A stretch of DNA of 64,000 bases, taken from positions 1-64,000 of the forward strand of contig NZ_CTDX01000001.1 in assembly GCF_001375515.1 (NCBI RefSeq), written 5' to 3'. Each line of letters opens with the position of its first letter. Positions within the stretch are counted from its first letter, which is position 1. Below the pieces are notes generated by a model. The model made no database searches, was not told the origin of the DNA, and saw only the letters and a list, made by a program, of their open reading frames with translations. This document shows positions 1 to 11,130 of this stretch, one piece after another. The position numbers and the translations under genes were made by a program. This DNA is from Bacillus kwashiorkori. GTDB taxonomy: Bacteria > Bacillota > Bacilli > Bacillales > Caldibacillaceae.

Positions 1-77
1 ACAAGGTTGATAGGTCCGAGGTGGACGCACGGTGACGTGTGGAGCTGACGGATACTAATCGTTCGAGGACTTAATCA
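1..77 (+). rRNA. 23S rRNA, 3' end (partial)
   Basis: The first ~77 bases match the conserved 3' terminus of Bacillus 23S rRNA, including the GGAGCTGACGGATACTAATC block and the final GAGGACTTAA segment. The gene begins upstream of the window and the exact mature 3' end is approximate. It lies just before 5S, as in a standard rrn operon; in B. subtilis an rrn operon also sits directly upstream of ctsR. Confidence 0.93.
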
Positions 78-153
78 TATATTTACTCGAGTTTTCCTTA
101 CATGATCTAGTTTTGAGAGAATGATTTTCTTAATTCATTCTCAACTGAATATT

Positions 154-270
<117 letters not shown>

Positions 271-279
271 ACACTATAA

Positions 280-311
280 AAGAACAGTCAGAAATGGCTG
301 TTCTTTTTTTA
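280..311 (+). terminator. rrn operon terminator
   Basis: The arms AGAACAGT and GCTGTTCT form an 8-bp stem (one wobble) around a short loop, followed by a T-run. It ends the rRNA transcript a few bases past 5S and insulates the ctsR promoter. Confidence 0.9.
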
Positions 312-429
312 TTCCTTTTGGTTATTACATGGTATATTGAAACTCCTAAATAACTTCATATAGTTTAGAAATTTCCTATTAGGGAAAAATAATGAAGGGA
401 TGTAAAGTATGAAATTTATAAAGTATTAT

Positions 430-458
430 TTGCGATTAAATGAAAAAAATTATATAAT
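430..458 (+). promoter_or_regulatory. sigma-A promoter of the ctsR operon
   Basis: TTGCGA (430-435), a 17-nt spacer and a perfect TATAAT (453-458) form a vegetative promoter. Its predicted start falls just at the CtsR boxes, so bound repressor would block it. No CIRCE element or sigma-B promoter was recognised in the remainder of the 312-539 gap. Confidence 0.75.
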
Positions 459-465
459 TAATTAA

Positions 466-488
466 AGTCAAAGATAGTCAAAGTCAAA
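466..488 (+). promoter_or_regulatory. CtsR operator, direct heptad repeat
   Basis: Two exact AGTCAAA heptads (466-472 and 476-482) are separated by 3 nt, which matches the known CtsR consensus (RGTCAAA-NAN-RGTCAAA). A third AGTCAAA (482-488) overlaps the second by one base. The site lies right behind the -10 box, giving autorepression of ctsR-mcsA-mcsB-clpC and release on heat or protein stress. Confidence 0.9.
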
Positions 489-539
489 TATTAGGTTATT
501 TTAATAATACAACTATGTCTGAAACAGGGGGAGGAAGAA

Positions 540-1001
540 ATGAGAAATATTTCTGATATTATTGAAGAATATTTAAAAAGGGTTTTAGAAATGAGCGAAG
601 ATGAAATTGTTGAGATAAAGCGTAATGAGATTGCGAATATGTTTCAATGTGTTCCGTCACAAATAAATTATGTAATAAACACAAGGTTTACTATTGAAAG
701 AGGGTATATTGTTGAAAGCAAACGGGGCGGTGGTGGTTATATTAGAATAATAAAAGTAAAACACCATAAAGAATCACACCTCATTGATCATCTAATAAAT
801 ATTATTGGAAACCACATCTCCCAAGCATTTGCTGTTGATATAATTAATCGCTTATTAGAAGAAGAAGTTATTAACCAGAAAATAGCAAGGGTAATGAGTA
901 GTGCAATTGATCGAGCAATACTTGAAATTGGGCTGCCTCATAGGGATCATTTAAGGGCAAGATTGTTAAAAGCGATGTTGCTAACATTGAAATATGAATA
1001 A
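540..1001 (+). CDS. ctsR: CtsR, class III stress repressor
   Basis: CtsR is the transcriptional repressor of clp and protein quality control genes; it binds AGTCAAA heptads as a dimer. The 153-residue length is typical. The N-terminal winged HTH (about 1-75) contains the glycine-rich wing KRGGGG with R62, the arginine that McsB modifies in B. subtilis and that acts in heat sensing. The C-terminal half is the helical dimerisation/McsB-interaction domain. The GGGGGAGG ribosome-binding site sits 6-7 nt before the ATG. It heads its own operon behind a CtsR operator, so it is autoregulated. Confidence 0.97.
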   Translation: MRNISDIIEEYLKRVLEMSEDEIVEIKRNEIANMFQCVPSQINYVINTRFTIERGYIVESKRGGGGYIRIIKVKHHKESHLIDHLINIIGNHISQAFAVDIINRLLEEEVINQKIARVMSSAIDRAILEIGLPHRDHLRARLLKAMLLTLKYE

Positions 1002-1035
1002 ATAATTATATGGCAAATGGAGAGGTGATTAATTG

Positions 1036-1569
1036 ATGAATTGCGAACAATGTCAAAAGCGGCCAGCTACTTTTCACTTCACAAAAATAATAAACGGTGA
1101 AAAGACAGAGATAAATTTGTGTGAACAATGTGCACAGGAACAAGGAGAATTATTTACATTTAACCACTCACCTTCTTTTTCCATAAACAATTTATTAGCT
1201 GGTCTGTTTAATAGTAATCCATTTTTAAAAAAATCTAGCCAAGATGAAAATTTAGGAATGTTACAGTGCCATACTTGTGGAATGACATTTACTAACTTTT
1301 TAAAAGTTGGACGATTTGGTTGTTCCGGATGTTATTCTTCTTTTAAAGAACAATTAACACCTATCGTTAAAAGACTGCACAGTGGCAATGCCGTTCATAA
1401 TGGAAAAATACCAGAACGAGCAGGAGGAGTATTTCAGACTAGGAAAAAAATTGAAACATTAAAAACAACAATGCAAAAGCTAGTTGAAGCAGAAGAATTT
1501 GAAAAAGCAGCACAAGTACGTGATGAAATTCGTTCACTTGAGAATAAACTAAAGGAAGGGGGAGAATAA
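1036..1569 (+). CDS. mcsA: McsA, zinc-binding activator of McsB
   Basis: McsA activates the arginine kinase McsB and modulates CtsR. The protein (177 aa) shows four CxxC pairs (C3/C6, C29/C32, C78/C81, C96/C99) as expected for two zinc sites, and a C-terminal UVR motif (about 137-172, with EEFEKAAQVRDEI) like the ClpC and UvrB coiled segments. I start at the ATG because AGGTG is 8 nt upstream; a TTG one codon earlier is also open. It ends directly against the mcsB start (TAAATG), implying translational coupling. Confidence 0.95.
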   Translation: MNCEQCQKRPATFHFTKIINGEKTEINLCEQCAQEQGELFTFNHSPSFSINNLLAGLFNSNPFLKKSSQDENLGMLQCHTCGMTFTNFLKVGRFGCSGCYSSFKEQLTPIVKRLHSGNAVHNGKIPERAGGVFQTRKKIETLKTTMQKLVEAEEFEKAAQVRDEIRSLENKLKEGGE

Positions 1570-2640
1570 ATGTCTTTAGAACATTTTTTGAATCAATCAG
1601 TTAGTTCTTGGATGAGAGGGGAAGGTCCGCAATCTGACATTGTCCTAACATCAAGAATAAGACTAGCAAGAAATTTAAAAGACTATTTATTTTCCACTCT
1701 TTATTCTCAAGCTGAAGCACAAGCAGTTCTCAATAAAATTAAAACTGTCTTGCCAAATATTCATACATCAGGGATTAGCAACTTAGAATTATTAGAGATG
1801 GAAAATTTAAAACCAATTGAAAAACGGGTACTTGTTGAGAAGCATTTAATAAGCCCGAATTTAGCGGAAGAATCAACTTATGGTGCTTGTATCTTATCGC
1901 AAAATGAAGAAGTTAGTATTATGGTGAATGAAGAAGACCACCTTCGAATACAATGTATTCTCCCAGGAAAACAACTAAAAGAAACATTGGAGTTAGCATT
2001 TAATATAGATGATCAATTTGAAAAGTATTTAAACTATGCTTTCGATGGAAATTTTGGCTATTTAACAAGTTGTCCAACAAATGTAGGTACAGGGCTTCGT
2101 GCTTCCGTTATGGCCCACTTACCTGGGTTAGTTATTACCCAACAGATGAATCAATTAATTGCAGCGATTAATCAACTTGGATTTGTAGTAAGAGGTATTT
2201 ATGGTGAGGGAAGTGAAGCATTAGGGAATATATTTCAAATATCTAATCAAATGACGTTAGGGAAATCAGAACAGGATATAATTGCCGATTTAACAAGTAT
2301 TATAGAGCAAATTATCGAAAGAGAACTATCGGCAAGAGAAGCGATAGTGAAAAATTCAGGGATTCAGCTCGAAGATAAGATTTACCGATCATTAGGTATT
2401 TTGAAATATAGCCGCATCATTGAATCGAATGAAGCTGCTCGATGTTTATCAGATGTTCGGCTGGGTATAGATTTGGGATATATAAAAAACATCTCGAAAA
2501 CTATTTTGAATGAGTTGATGATTCTTACCCAACCTGGGTTTTTACAACAATATGCGGGTGGACCGTTAAAACCATTTGAGCGTGATATAAGAAGAGCCGC
2601 TTTAATACGTGAACGATTAAAACTTGAAAACTTGAACTAG
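1570..2640 (+). CDS. mcsB: McsB, protein-arginine kinase
   Basis: McsB phosphorylates arginines on CtsR and on proteins destined for ClpCP degradation. It is a 356-residue member of the phosphagen (guanidino) kinase fold: SSRIRLARN-like segment near residue 25 (here [10 protein letters not shown]), the [11 protein letters not shown] nucleotide/substrate loop around 168-178, and GEGSEALG near 212-219 holding the catalytic glutamate. The length agrees with the B. subtilis protein. It is coupled to mcsA upstream and lies 14 bp before clpC, whose degradation pathway it feeds. Confidence 0.96.
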   Translation: MSLEHFLNQSVSSWMRGEGPQSDIVLTSRIRLARNLKDYLFSTLYSQAEAQAVLNKIKTVLPNIHTSGISNLELLEMENLKPIEKRVLVEKHLISPNLAEESTYGACILSQNEEVSIMVNEEDHLRIQCILPGKQLKETLELAFNIDDQFEKYLNYAFDGNFGYLTSCPTNVGTGLRASVMAHLPGLVITQQMNQLIAAINQLGFVVRGIYGEGSEALGNIFQISNQMTLGKSEQDIIADLTSIIEQIIERELSAREAIVKNSGIQLEDKIYRSLGILKYSRIIESNEAARCLSDVRLGIDLGYIKNISKTILNELMILTQPGFLQQYAGGPLKPFERDIRRAALIRERLKLENLN

Positions 2641-2654
2641 GGGGTATTGATATA

Positions 2655-5084
2655 ATGCTATTTGGACGTTTTACAGAGAGAGCGCAAAAAGTATTGGCAC
2701 TTGCGCAAGAAGAGGCAATTCGATTAAAACATGTAAATGTTGGAACAGAGCATATTTTGTTAGGGTTAGTTAGAGAAGGTGAAGGTATTGCTGCAAAAGC
2801 GTTGTTTGCAATTGGCTTAACACCCGAAAAAATTCAACAAGAAGTGGAAGATTTAATAGGTCAAGGCCATGAACTTACTCAAGCACCTCAATATACTCCA
2901 AGAGCAAAAAAAGTAATTGAATTATCTATGGATGAGGCTCGAAAATTAGGTCACTCATATGTGGGCACGGAACATATTTTATTAGGTTTAATCCGTGAAG
3001 GAGAAGGTGTCGCAGCAAGGGTGCTAAATAACTTAGGGGTGAGCTTAAATAAAGCTAGGCAACAAGTTCTCCAATTGTTAGGGAGTAATGAAACTAATAG
3101 TCATGGCTCAGGATCAACTTCTAATGTCAATACACCGACATTAGATAGTTTAGCAAGAGATTTAACACAAGTAGCTAGAGATGGTAGCTTGGACCCTGTC
3201 ATTGGCCGTTCTAAAGAAATTCAAAGGGTTATTGAAGTATTAAGTCGGAGAACGAAAAATAACCCTGTGTTAATTGGTGAGCCGGGAGTAGGTAAAACGG
3301 CTATTGCTGAAGGATTGGCACAGCAAATAGTAAATAATGAAGTCCCAGAAATTTTACGTAATAAACGAGTAATGACACTTGATATGGGTACCGTTGTAGC
3401 AGGTACAAAATACCGTGGAGAATTTGAAGATCGGTTAAAAAAAGTTATGGATGAAATTCGTCAGGCAGGAAATATTATCCTCTTTATTGATGAACTCCAT
3501 ACGTTAATTGGTGCGGGTGGTGCTGAAGGTGCGATTGACGCCTCTAACATTCTAAAACCGTCCTTAGCGAGAGGTGAACTTCAATGTATCGGGGCTACGA
3601 CCTTAGATGAATATCGGAAATATATAGAAAAGGATGCTGCCTTAGAACGACGTTTCCAGCCTATTATGGTAAATGAGCCAACGGTTGAAGAATCTATGGA
3701 AATATTAAAAGGGTTGCGTGACCGTTATGAAGCACACCACCGGGTAGCAATATCAGATGAGGCAATTGAGGCAGCTGTTAAGTTATCGGATCGTTATATT
3801 ACCGACCGCTTTTTGCCGGATAAGGCTATAGACTTAATTGATGAAGCTGGTTCAAAAGTGCGACTACGCAGCTTTACTACTCCTCCAAATTTAAAGGAAT
3901 TAGAACAAAGACTAGAAGAAATTCGTAAGGAAAAAGATGCGGCTGTGCAAAGTCAGGAGTTTGAAAAAGCAGCATCTCTTAGAGATTCAGAGCAAAGGCT
4001 CCGTGAAGAACTGGAAGAAACTAAAAAGTCTTGGAAAGAAAAACAAGGAAAAGAAAATAGTGAAGTTACAATAGAAGATATTGCTCTTGTTGTTTCTAGT
4101 TGGACTGGAGTTCCTGTATCGAAGCTTGCCGAGACAGAAACGGAAAAATTATTGAAATTGGAAGAAATTCTCCATTCCCGTGTAATTGGCCAGGAAGAAG
4201 CCGTTAATGCAATTTCGAAGGCGGTTAGAAGGGCAAGAGCAGGGTTAAAAGATCCAAAGCGTCCAATTGGTTCTTTCATCTTTTTAGGACCTACAGGTGT
4301 TGGTAAAACGGAATTAGCTCGTGCTTTGGCAGAAGCGATGTTTGGTGACGAAGAAGCAATGATCCGAATTGACATGTCAGAGTATATGGAGAAACACTCA
4401 ACTTCTCGTCTCGTTGGTTCACCTCCAGGATATGTCGGATATGATGAAGGTGGCCAGCTGACAGAAAAAGTGAGGAGAAAACCGTACTCTGTTGTTTTAT
4501 TGGATGAAATAGAAAAAGCACATCCAGATGTGTTTAATATTTTATTACAAGTTTTAGAAGATGGTCGTTTAACAGATTCCAAGGGTAGAACAGTTGATTT
4601 TAGAAATACAATATTAATAATGACTTCCAATGTTGGGGCAGAATCATTAAGAAGAAACAAATATGTCGGCTTTAGTTTAGAGGATGGAAAACAAGATTAT
4701 AAAGACATGAAAGGAAAAGTGATGGAGGAATTAAAACGAGCTTTCCGACCAGAGTTTTTAAATCGGATTGATGAAATTATTGTTTTCCATGCACTAGAGC
4801 GGAAACATCTTCAAAATATTGTAACCTTATTATCAGGTACATTAGTTAATCGCTTAAAAGAGCAAGATATTGAATTAACTATAACCGAAGCTGCCCAAGA
4901 GAAAATTGCCGAACTTGGTTATGATCCAGATTATGGAGCAAGACCACTTCGCCGTGCCATTCAAAAACATATTGAGGACTTACTATCTGAGGAATTACTA
5001 AGAGGCACAATCAAACTAGGTCAAAAGGTAACAATAGATGTGGAAAATGGAGAATTTAAAGTAAAGTCATCTGTCTTTTCATAA
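2655..5084 (+). CDS. clpC: ClpC, AAA+ unfoldase of ClpCP protease
   Basis: ClpC unfolds substrates, including arginine-phosphorylated proteins, and feeds ClpP. The 809 residues show two N-terminal Clp-N repeats (about 1-145), a first AAA module with GEPGVGKT near 208-215, a UVR-type middle domain (about 420-455), and a second AAA module with GPTGVGKT near 545-552. The YVGFSL loop near residue 668 matches the ClpP-docking loop. Start follows GGGGTATTGAT. It is last in the ctsR operon core; the next gene is 377 bp away. Confidence 0.98.
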   Translation: MLFGRFTERAQKVLALAQEEAIRLKHVNVGTEHILLGLVREGEGIAAKALFAIGLTPEKIQQEVEDLIGQGHELTQAPQYTPRAKKVIELSMDEARKLGHSYVGTEHILLGLIREGEGVAARVLNNLGVSLNKARQQVLQLLGSNETNSHGSGSTSNVNTPTLDSLARDLTQVARDGSLDPVIGRSKEIQRVIEVLSRRTKNNPVLIGEPGVGKTAIAEGLAQQIVNNEVPEILRNKRVMTLDMGTVVAGTKYRGEFEDRLKKVMDEIRQAGNIILFIDELHTLIGAGGAEGAIDASNILKPSLARGELQCIGATTLDEYRKYIEKDAALERRFQPIMVNEPTVEESMEILKGLRDRYEAHHRVAISDEAIEAAVKLSDRYITDRFLPDKAIDLIDEAGSKVRLRSFTTPPNLKELEQRLEEIRKEKDAAVQSQEFEKAASLRDSEQRLREELEETKKSWKEKQGKENSEVTIEDIALVVSSWTGVPVSKLAETETEKLLKLEEILHSRVIGQEEAVNAISKAVRRARAGLKDPKRPIGSFIFLGPTGVGKTELARALAEAMFGDEEAMIRIDMSEYMEKHSTSRLVGSPPGYVGYDEGGQLTEKVRRKPYSVVLLDEIEKAHPDVFNILLQVLEDGRLTDSKGRTVDFRNTILIMTSNVGAESLRRNKYVGFSLEDGKQDYKDMKGKVMEELKRAFRPEFLNRIDEIIVFHALERKHLQNIVTLLSGTLVNRLKEQDIELTITEAAQEKIAELGYDPDYGARPLRRAIQKHIEDLLSEELLRGTIKLGQKVTIDVENGEFKVKSSVFS

Positions 5085-5461
5085 TAAACTGGTGAAAAGG
5101 TGTTCATGGAATTGAACATCAATGATAGTTGTAAAAAACTATTTTGCTCACTTTAAAATACAAACTATAAAGAGTGATGTTATCTGAGGGTGGAGGTCAG
5201 TCAAAGCTATAAATTAATTTACTTAAGAGGCTTCACTACCAAAACCCTCCTTATCTAAGGCTAGCAGTACATCCAGCTCAAAGGTAATTGTTATCTAAGT
5301 GCTTCGTAACTTTGGAGGGATAATAAGTGAAAAGAGCGGGGCTAGTCATTCTATTATAGAGGTTCTCATCAGTTTTAGCTTTTCTATGTAGTAAAAACGA
5401 AAAAGAAGGCCTATCCATATATAACCGTATATTATAACGAATAAAAGAAAGTGGGAGAGTA
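5085..5461. other. clpC-radA intergenic region, no gene seen
   Basis: This 377-bp gap has no convincing coding frame. It holds a small hairpin (TGTTCA 5101-5106 with TGAACA 5113-5118) with no T-run, so it is not a clear terminator. AT-rich TATATT-like segments near 5420-5440 could support a radA promoter, but no good -35 box was found. In B. subtilis radA continues the clpC operon with a much shorter spacer. Confidence 0.5.
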
Positions 5462-6847
5462 ATGGCAAAAATAAAAACAAAGTTTATTTGCCAAAATTGT
5501 GGGTATGAGACTCCGAAATGGTTAGGACGTTGTCCAGGTTGTAATGACTGGAATACATTTACTGAAGAAATCGAACAGGTAAAGGGCAATCGTCGAACTG
5601 TTTTCAATCATACAGATAAATTATTAGGGAATGAATCTAAAGCTATACCAATTACAAATATAGATGTGGAACAAGAACCGCGTGTACTCACAGAATCTAA
5701 AGAGTTGAACCGAGTACTCGGTGGTGGAATCGTAAATGGATCATTAGTCTTAATTGGAGGCGATCCTGGAATAGGAAAATCGACGCTATTATTGCAAGTT
5801 TCCAGTCAATTAGCTCGTCAAGGTAATAAAGTATTGTATATTTCAGGGGAAGAGTCTGTGAAACAAACAAAACTGAGAGCGGAAAGGCTTGGTGTTACAT
5901 CAGAAAACTTGTTTGTCTATGCAGAAACTAATTTACAGTTGATTGAACAAACGATAAGCGAATTGAATCCTGATTTTGCTATTATTGATTCGATTCAAAC
6001 GGTCTATCATTCAGATATCACGAGTGCACCTGGTTCTGTTTCACAAGTGCGGGAATGTACAAGTGAAATGATGAGGATAGCGAAAACAAAAGGAATTGCT
6101 ATTTTCATTGTTGGACATGTGACAAAAGAAGGAGCAATTGCAGGACCAAGGTTACTTGAACATATGGTAGACACTGTTTTATATTTTGAAGGAGAACGAC
6201 ATCATACGTATAGAATTTTAAGAGCAGTAAAAAATAGATTTGGTTCCACTAATGAAATCGGTATTTTTGAGATGAAAGAGTTCGGGTTAGAAGAAGTCGC
6301 CAATCCTTCAGAAATATTTTTGGAAGAACGTTCCAAAGGTTCCTCAGGATCTACCGTTGTTGCCTCGATGGAAGGAACACGACCCATTTTAGTGGAAATT
6401 CAAGCGTTAATATCTCCCACAACATTTGGTAATCCGCGCAGAATGGCTACGGGAATTGATCATAATCGAGTTTCTTTACTAATGGCTGTATTAGAAAAAC
6501 GAGTAGGGTTGTTATTGCAAAACCAAGATGCTTATTTAAAAGCTGCTGGAGGCGTTAAATTAGATGAACCTGCTATAGACTTAGCTGTTGCCATTAGTAT
6601 TGCCTCTAGTTTTCGTGATACCCCAACAAGACCTACAGACTGTTTTATTGGTGAAGTGGGTTTAACTGGGGAAATACGTCGAGTGTCACGTATTGAACAA
6701 AGGGTTCAGGAAGCAGCGAAGTTAGGTTTCCGTCGTATCGTTATCCCAAAAAATAATTTAGGTGGGTGGAACCCTCCAGAAAATGTCGAACTTGTTGGTG
6801 TTACAACTATCGGGGAGGCACTTTCCATTTCATTTAATAGTCGCTAA
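5462..6847 (+). CDS. radA: RadA/Sms, recombination branch-migration protein
   Basis: RadA is a RecA-like ATPase that helps D-loop extension and branch migration in recombination. Features in order are a four-cysteine zinc finger (C10, C13, C24, C27), Walker [11 protein letters not shown] near 99-108, the RadA-specific KNRFGST motif near 255-262, and a C-terminal Lon-like domain. The 461-residue length is normal. GGGAGAG lies 5-6 nt before the ATG. In Bacillus the next gene is disA, whose product RadA contacts; here that gene is missing. Confidence 0.97.
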   Translation: MAKIKTKFICQNCGYETPKWLGRCPGCNDWNTFTEEIEQVKGNRRTVFNHTDKLLGNESKAIPITNIDVEQEPRVLTESKELNRVLGGGIVNGSLVLIGGDPGIGKSTLLLQVSSQLARQGNKVLYISGEESVKQTKLRAERLGVTSENLFVYAETNLQLIEQTISELNPDFAIIDSIQTVYHSDITSAPGSVSQVRECTSEMMRIAKTKGIAIFIVGHVTKEGAIAGPRLLEHMVDTVLYFEGERHHTYRILRAVKNRFGSTNEIGIFEMKEFGLEEVANPSEIFLEERSKGSSGSTVVASMEGTRPILVEIQALISPTTFGNPRRMATGIDHNRVSLLMAVLEKRVGLLLQNQDAYLKAAGGVKLDEPAIDLAVAISIASSFRDTPTRPTDCFIGEVGLTGEIRRVSRIEQRVQEAAKLGFRRIVIPKNNLGGWNPPENVELVGVTTIGEALSISFNSR

Positions 6848-6960
6848 GTGAACTGCTATTATAAAAATTGTTTCATTTTAATAACAAATTAAAAATAAAT
6901 CTGTAAATGTACGTTTCAAAAGGGATTAATTGTTTATAATGAAAAAGAGGAGGTGATGTA

Positions 6961-8046
6961 ATGCTAACGAGAATAGTACAATTTTGCTTTGTTCTAATGG
7001 GTGGAACACTAGGAATTTTTTTAATGCCCTTTTTATACGGAGTATTAAGTGTCGAGCATTTAGCTTTTATTAATAATCCATATACATCAGCAATTATAGG
7101 CGCAATTATTTTTTATCTTATTACTTTCTGGGCAGTGAGATACATCGTTCAAATTATTAAATGGTTGGAAGAATCATTAATTAAAGCTCCATTTCCAGAT
7201 TTACTATTTGGGACATTAGGGTTAGTTATTGGTTTAACTGTTGCATTTTTAATTGGCTTTGCATTAAATAATATTCATTTACCAATTATTAATGAAGTTG
7301 CACCTGTTGTATTAACTTTGCTGTTTGGTTATTTAGGGTTTCAAGTTGGTTTTAAAAAACGCGACGAGTTAAGTAATATATTTGTCGGTAGATATAGCAA
7401 AAAGAAAATAGCGGATGACGATTCTAAAAAAGTTGGTTCTCATTTAAAATTATTGGACACAAGTGTAATTATTGATGGGAGAATTGCTGATATTTGCCAA
7501 ACGGGATTTTTAGAGGGTACGATTGTAATCCCGCAATTTGTTTTGGAAGAGTTACAACATATTGCTGATTCCTCAGATGTTTTAAAAAGAAATCGCGGCC
7601 GAAGAGGCTTAGATATTTTAAACCGTATTCAAAAGGAACTTTCGATCAAAGTGGAAATTTATGAAGGGGATTTTGAAGACATTCAAGAAGTTGACAGTAA
7701 ATTAGTCAAACTTGCTAAATTAACGAACGGCATAGTCGTAACTAATGATTATAACTTAAATAAAGTATGTGAATTACAAAAAGTTCAAGTATTAAATATT
7801 AATGATTTAGCAAATGCAGTGAAGCCAGTTGTATTGCCTGGGGAAGATCTAATTGTTCAAGTAATAAAAGATGGTAAGGAACATAACCAAGGAATTGCCT
7901 ATTTAGATGATGGAACAATGATCGTTGTGGAAGAAGGAAGAAATTATATTGGTAAAACGATAAATGTGTTAGTCACAAGTGTGCTGCAAACTTCAGCAGG
8001 GCGGATGATTTTTGCAAAACCAAAATTATTAGAAAAAGCGTTATAG
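6961..8046 (+). CDS. yacL: YacL, membrane PIN-TRAM protein
   Basis: The function is not firmly established; the domain set suggests a membrane-bound RNase. About four N-terminal membrane segments (roughly 5-25, 42-63, 83-102, 112-130) are followed by a PIN nuclease domain with acidic residues in [11 protein letters not shown] (D166, D172) and TNDYNL, and a C-terminal TRAM RNA-binding domain. The 361-residue length matches Firmicute YacL. GAGGAGGTG precedes the ATG. It normally follows disA; here it follows radA directly. A terminator closes it. Confidence 0.93.
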   Translation: MLTRIVQFCFVLMGGTLGIFLMPFLYGVLSVEHLAFINNPYTSAIIGAIIFYLITFWAVRYIVQIIKWLEESLIKAPFPDLLFGTLGLVIGLTVAFLIGFALNNIHLPIINEVAPVVLTLLFGYLGFQVGFKKRDELSNIFVGRYSKKKIADDDSKKVGSHLKLLDTSVIIDGRIADICQTGFLEGTIVIPQFVLEELQHIADSSDVLKRNRGRRGLDILNRIQKELSIKVEIYEGDFEDIQEVDSKLVKLAKLTNGIVVTNDYNLNKVCELQKVQVLNINDLANAVKPVVLPGEDLIVQVIKDGKEHNQGIAYLDDGTMIVVEEGRNYIGKTINVLVTSVLQTSAGRMIFAKPKLLEKAL

Positions 8047-8059
8047 TGTTATAACTAGT

Positions 8060-8101
8060 AAAGGGGAACACCAGCAATAAAGAAGGTGGTCTCCTTTTTT
8101 A
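8060..8101 (+). terminator. intrinsic terminator after yacL
   Basis: A roughly 13-bp imperfect stem (8060-8072 with 8085-8097, one wobble and one mismatch) runs straight into a T-run. It separates the radA-yacL unit from ispD-ispF. Confidence 0.8.
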
Positions 8102-8183
8102 CGTCACATTAGTAAAAACAATGAAATTTTGCATTTAATATGGCATAATTTTAATAGTTAATAAAGAAATGGAGTAATATTTG

Positions 8184-8879
8184 ATGAAATATAAAGTAGT
8201 TATCCCTGCTGCTGGTTCGGGGAAACGAATGGGAGCAAAAATGAATAAATTGTTCATTCCCCTTAATAATATCCCGATAATAATTCATACCTTAAAAGTT
8301 TTTGAAGATGATCCATGGTGTGAAGGGATCATTTTAGTAGTGAATCAACATGATCAGCAGTCTATCGAGCAGTTAGTGGATCATTATCAAATTAGAAAAG
8401 TGCAAGCATTTATTCCTGGTGGACAAGAGCGCCAAAATAGTGTCTATGCAGGTTTAAAGGCTATTAATGATAATGATGATAGTATCGTATTAATCCATGA
8501 TGGAGCAAGACCGTTTCTCCAGCAAAGCTCTATTCATGAATTAGTATTAGAGGCCAATAAAGTAGGCGGGGCAATCTTAGCAACCCCTGTAAAGGATACG
8601 ATAAAAAGAGCAAAAAATGAGTATGTGGAAAGTACAATCGAGCGATCGTTGCTTTGGTCTGTACAAACACCACAAGCTTTCCGATTAGCGGACATTAAAT
8701 TAGCACATGAAGATGCATTAAAAAAACAATTTATAGGTACAGATGATGCAAGTTTACTAGAAAATATTGGCAGAAGAGTAAAAGTAGTGAACGGTACCTA
8801 CTATAATATAAAAATAACGACTCCAGAAGATTTGCTTTTTGCTGAGGCTATTTTAGCAAAGATGGAAAAACAAACATAA
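8184..8879 (+). CDS. ispD: IspD, MEP cytidylyltransferase
   Basis: IspD transfers CMP from CTP to 2-C-methyl-D-erythritol 4-phosphate, the third step of the non-mevalonate isoprenoid pathway. The N-terminal nucleotide-binding loop [15 protein letters not shown] and the central HDGARPF motif are present, and the C-terminus carries the TTPEDL signature. The 231-residue length is typical. I use the ATG 9 nt after GGAG; a TTG one codon upstream is open but too close. ispF follows 32 bp later, so the two act and are probably expressed together. Confidence 0.96.
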   Translation: MKYKVVIPAAGSGKRMGAKMNKLFIPLNNIPIIIHTLKVFEDDPWCEGIILVVNQHDQQSIEQLVDHYQIRKVQAFIPGGQERQNSVYAGLKAINDNDDSIVLIHDGARPFLQQSSIHELVLEANKVGGAILATPVKDTIKRAKNEYVESTIERSLLWSVQTPQAFRLADIKLAHEDALKKQFIGTDDASLLENIGRRVKVVNGTYYNIKITTPEDLLFAEAILAKMEKQT

Positions 8880-8911
8880 TAAGTTATTTTGATCTATTAA
8901 GGAGGAGAACG

Positions 8912-9385
8912 ATGATTAGAATTGGACAAGGATTTGATGTTCATCAGCTAGTGGAAGGAAGGCCGCTTATTATAGGGGGGATAGAAATTCCTTATGAAAA
9001 AGGATTAATCGGTCATTCGGATGCAGATGTACTTTTACATACAGTTGCTGATGCAATCCTCGGTGCACTTGGATTAGGGGATATCGGCAAACATTTTCCA
9101 GATACTGATTCGAAGTATAAGGATGCTGATTCAAAAGAGTTATTAACAAATGTTTGGCAATTAATTAAACAAAAAGGTTTTCAATTAGGAAACTTAGACT
9201 GTACCATCATCGCAGAAAAACCGAAAATGTTGCCGTATATAGAAGATATGAAACAAGTAATCGCCAAAATCCTAGAAACCGAGCTGGAAAATATAAATAT
9301 AAAAGCAACAACAACAGAAAAACTCGGATTTCCAGGACGTGGGGAAGGAATAGCTGCTATGGCTGTTGTTTTATTAGAGAAATAA
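8912..9385 (+). CDS. ispF: IspF, MEcPP synthase
   Basis: IspF cyclises CDP-methylerythritol 2-phosphate to methylerythritol 2,4-cyclodiphosphate in the MEP pathway, as a zinc-dependent homotrimer. The metal ligands D9 and H11 lie in GFDVHQL. The [19 protein letters not shown] block and the C-terminal [16 protein letters not shown] block are textbook. The 157-residue size is normal. AAGGAGGAG precedes the ATG. The 215-bp gap to gltX holds no clear terminator or strong promoter. Confidence 0.97.
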   Translation: MIRIGQGFDVHQLVEGRPLIIGGIEIPYEKGLIGHSDADVLLHTVADAILGALGLGDIGKHFPDTDSKYKDADSKELLTNVWQLIKQKGFQLGNLDCTIIAEKPKMLPYIEDMKQVIAKILETELENINIKATTTEKLGFPGRGEGIAAMAVVLLEK

Positions 9386-9600
9386 TAATCTCCATGTTTT
9401 TAGTAAAAAAAACTATGTTAATGAACAGTAATGCTTTTTGACATTATTGATTTAGGCGAAGATGTCCAAACTATTACGAAAATCAACATAACAGAGTAAA
9501 AAAATTATAGAATCTCTTCAAATTCAATTAGTAAAATCATGAATTTTGATTTAATATAAATAGAAGGATAAATTTTATTTAATGTGGAGGTTTTTCAAAG

Positions 9601-11055
9601 ATGTCAGACATTCGTGTAAGATACGCTCCTAGTCCAACAGGACATTTACATATAGGTAATGCAAGAACTGCGTTATTTAATTATTTGTTTGCTCGGAGCC
9701 AAGGTGGTAAATTTATCATTCGCATAGAGGATACGGATCAAAAACGAAATATCGCTGGTGGAGAAGAAAGTCAATTAAAATATTTAAAATGGCTAGGTAT
9801 GGATTGGGATGAAAGTATTGATGTAGGTGGCCAATACGGTCCGTACCGTCAATCAGAGCGATTGGATATTTATCAAAAGCATTATGAAGATTTATTAGAT
9901 CGTGATTTAGCTTATAAATGTTATTGTACGGAAGAAGAGTTAGCAGCAGAAAGGGAGAAACAAATAGCGCAAGGACAGATGCCCCGTTATTCCGGGAAGT
10001 GCCGGCACTTAACGAAAGAAGAACAAGCAAAATTAGAAAGTGAAGGAAGACAACCAAGTATTCGTTTTAAAGTACCAGCTGAAAAAGTGTATAAGTTCGA
10101 CGATATGGTGAAAGGCGAAGTATCTTTTGAATCAGACGGAATTGGTGATTTCGTTATCGTCAAAAAAGACGGAATGGCAACATATAACTTCGCTGTTGCT
10201 ATTGATGATCACTTAATGAAAATTTCTCACGTGTTACGTGGCGATGATCATATCTCTAATACACCGAAACAATTAATGATTTATGAAGCGTTTGATTGGG
10301 ATGCCCCTGTTTTTGGACATATGACATTAATTGTTAATGAAAATCGAAAGAAGTTAAGTAAGCGAGATGAATCCATCATTCAATATATTGAACAGTATGA
10401 GGAACTTGGTTATTTGCCTGAAGCATTATTTAACTTTATCGCCCTACTAGGCTGGTCACCAGCAGGGGAGGAAGAAATTTTTAGCAAAGAGCAATTCATT
10501 GAAATTTTTGACGCGTCTAGATTATCTAAATCACCTGCCTTATTTGATCAGAAAAAACTAGCTTGGACAAATAATCAATATATGAAAAAAACGGATTTAG
10601 ACAAAGTACTAACATTAGTGCTACCACATTTAATCCGAGCTGGAAAGTTATCTGAAAATCCTTCAGATCAGGAATTACAGTTTGCTAAGAAATTAGTCTC
10701 TCTTTACCACGATCAAATGAGTTACGGTGCTGAAATTGTCCAGTTATCCGAATTGTTCTTTAAAGATGAAATTATTTATGATGAAGAAGCAAAAGTAATA
10801 TTAGCAGAAGAACAAGTTCCTGAAGTTTTAAGTGCCTTTTTAACAGAACTTGAAAAATTAGAGAAGTTTGAAGCAACGGAAATAAAGGCAGCGATTAAGT
10901 CAGTACAAAAGGCAACAGGTCATAAAGGTAAAAAACTGTTTATGCCAATCCGAGTTGCAGTTAGCTCTGAAACTCATGGTCCAGAATTACCAAATACAAT
11001 TGAATTACTTGGTAAGGAAAAGGTAATAGAACGAATTAAAAATATTTTACGTTAA
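9601..11055 (+). CDS. gltX: glutamyl-tRNA synthetase
   Basis: GltX charges tRNA-Glu; in Bacillus it also mischarges tRNA-Gln for GatCAB. It is a class I synthetase of 484 residues. The HIGH box appears as [11 protein letters not shown] near residue 16 and the KMSKS equivalent is KKLSKRDES near residue 255. A Cys/His cluster (CYC...CRH) near 107-140 resembles the zinc-binding insert. TGGAGG lies upstream of the ATG. Its position between ispF and cysE matches Bacillus. Confidence 0.97.
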   Translation: MSDIRVRYAPSPTGHLHIGNARTALFNYLFARSQGGKFIIRIEDTDQKRNIAGGEESQLKYLKWLGMDWDESIDVGGQYGPYRQSERLDIYQKHYEDLLDRDLAYKCYCTEEELAAEREKQIAQGQMPRYSGKCRHLTKEEQAKLESEGRQPSIRFKVPAEKVYKFDDMVKGEVSFESDGIGDFVIVKKDGMATYNFAVAIDDHLMKISHVLRGDDHISNTPKQLMIYEAFDWDAPVFGHMTLIVNENRKKLSKRDESIIQYIEQYEELGYLPEALFNFIALLGWSPAGEEEIFSKEQFIEIFDASRLSKSPALFDQKKLAWTNNQYMKKTDLDKVLTLVLPHLIRAGKLSENPSDQELQFAKKLVSLYHDQMSYGAEIVQLSELFFKDEIIYDEEAKVILAEEQVPEVLSAFLTELEKLEKFEATEIKAAIKSVQKATGHKGKKLFMPIRVAVSSETHGPELPNTIELLGKEKVIERIKNILR

Positions 11056-11080
11056 CAAATTTTAATCGAGCTAATATACT
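11052..11080 (+). promoter_or_regulatory. candidate promoter for the cysE-cysS leader
   Basis: TTAACA (11052-11057), a 17-nt spacer and TATACT (11075-11080) overlap the gltX stop. A second TATAAT at 11102-11107 lacks a good -35 box. Either would produce a transcript that begins just before the T-box. Confidence 0.45.
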
Positions 11081-11130
11081 AGAAAAAAGCCATTTTTATG
11101 ATATAATTTCTTAACAAATTCATATCGATA

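Noticed and set aside
3953-4660. Long antisense frame (235 codons) opposite clpC
   Set aside because: It lies entirely within the conserved ClpC coding region, has no ribosome-binding site and no protein-like pattern; it is a by-product of codon bias.
9716-10057. Antisense frame opposite gltX
   Set aside because: Same reason: it mirrors a strongly conserved synthetase gene and has no start signals.
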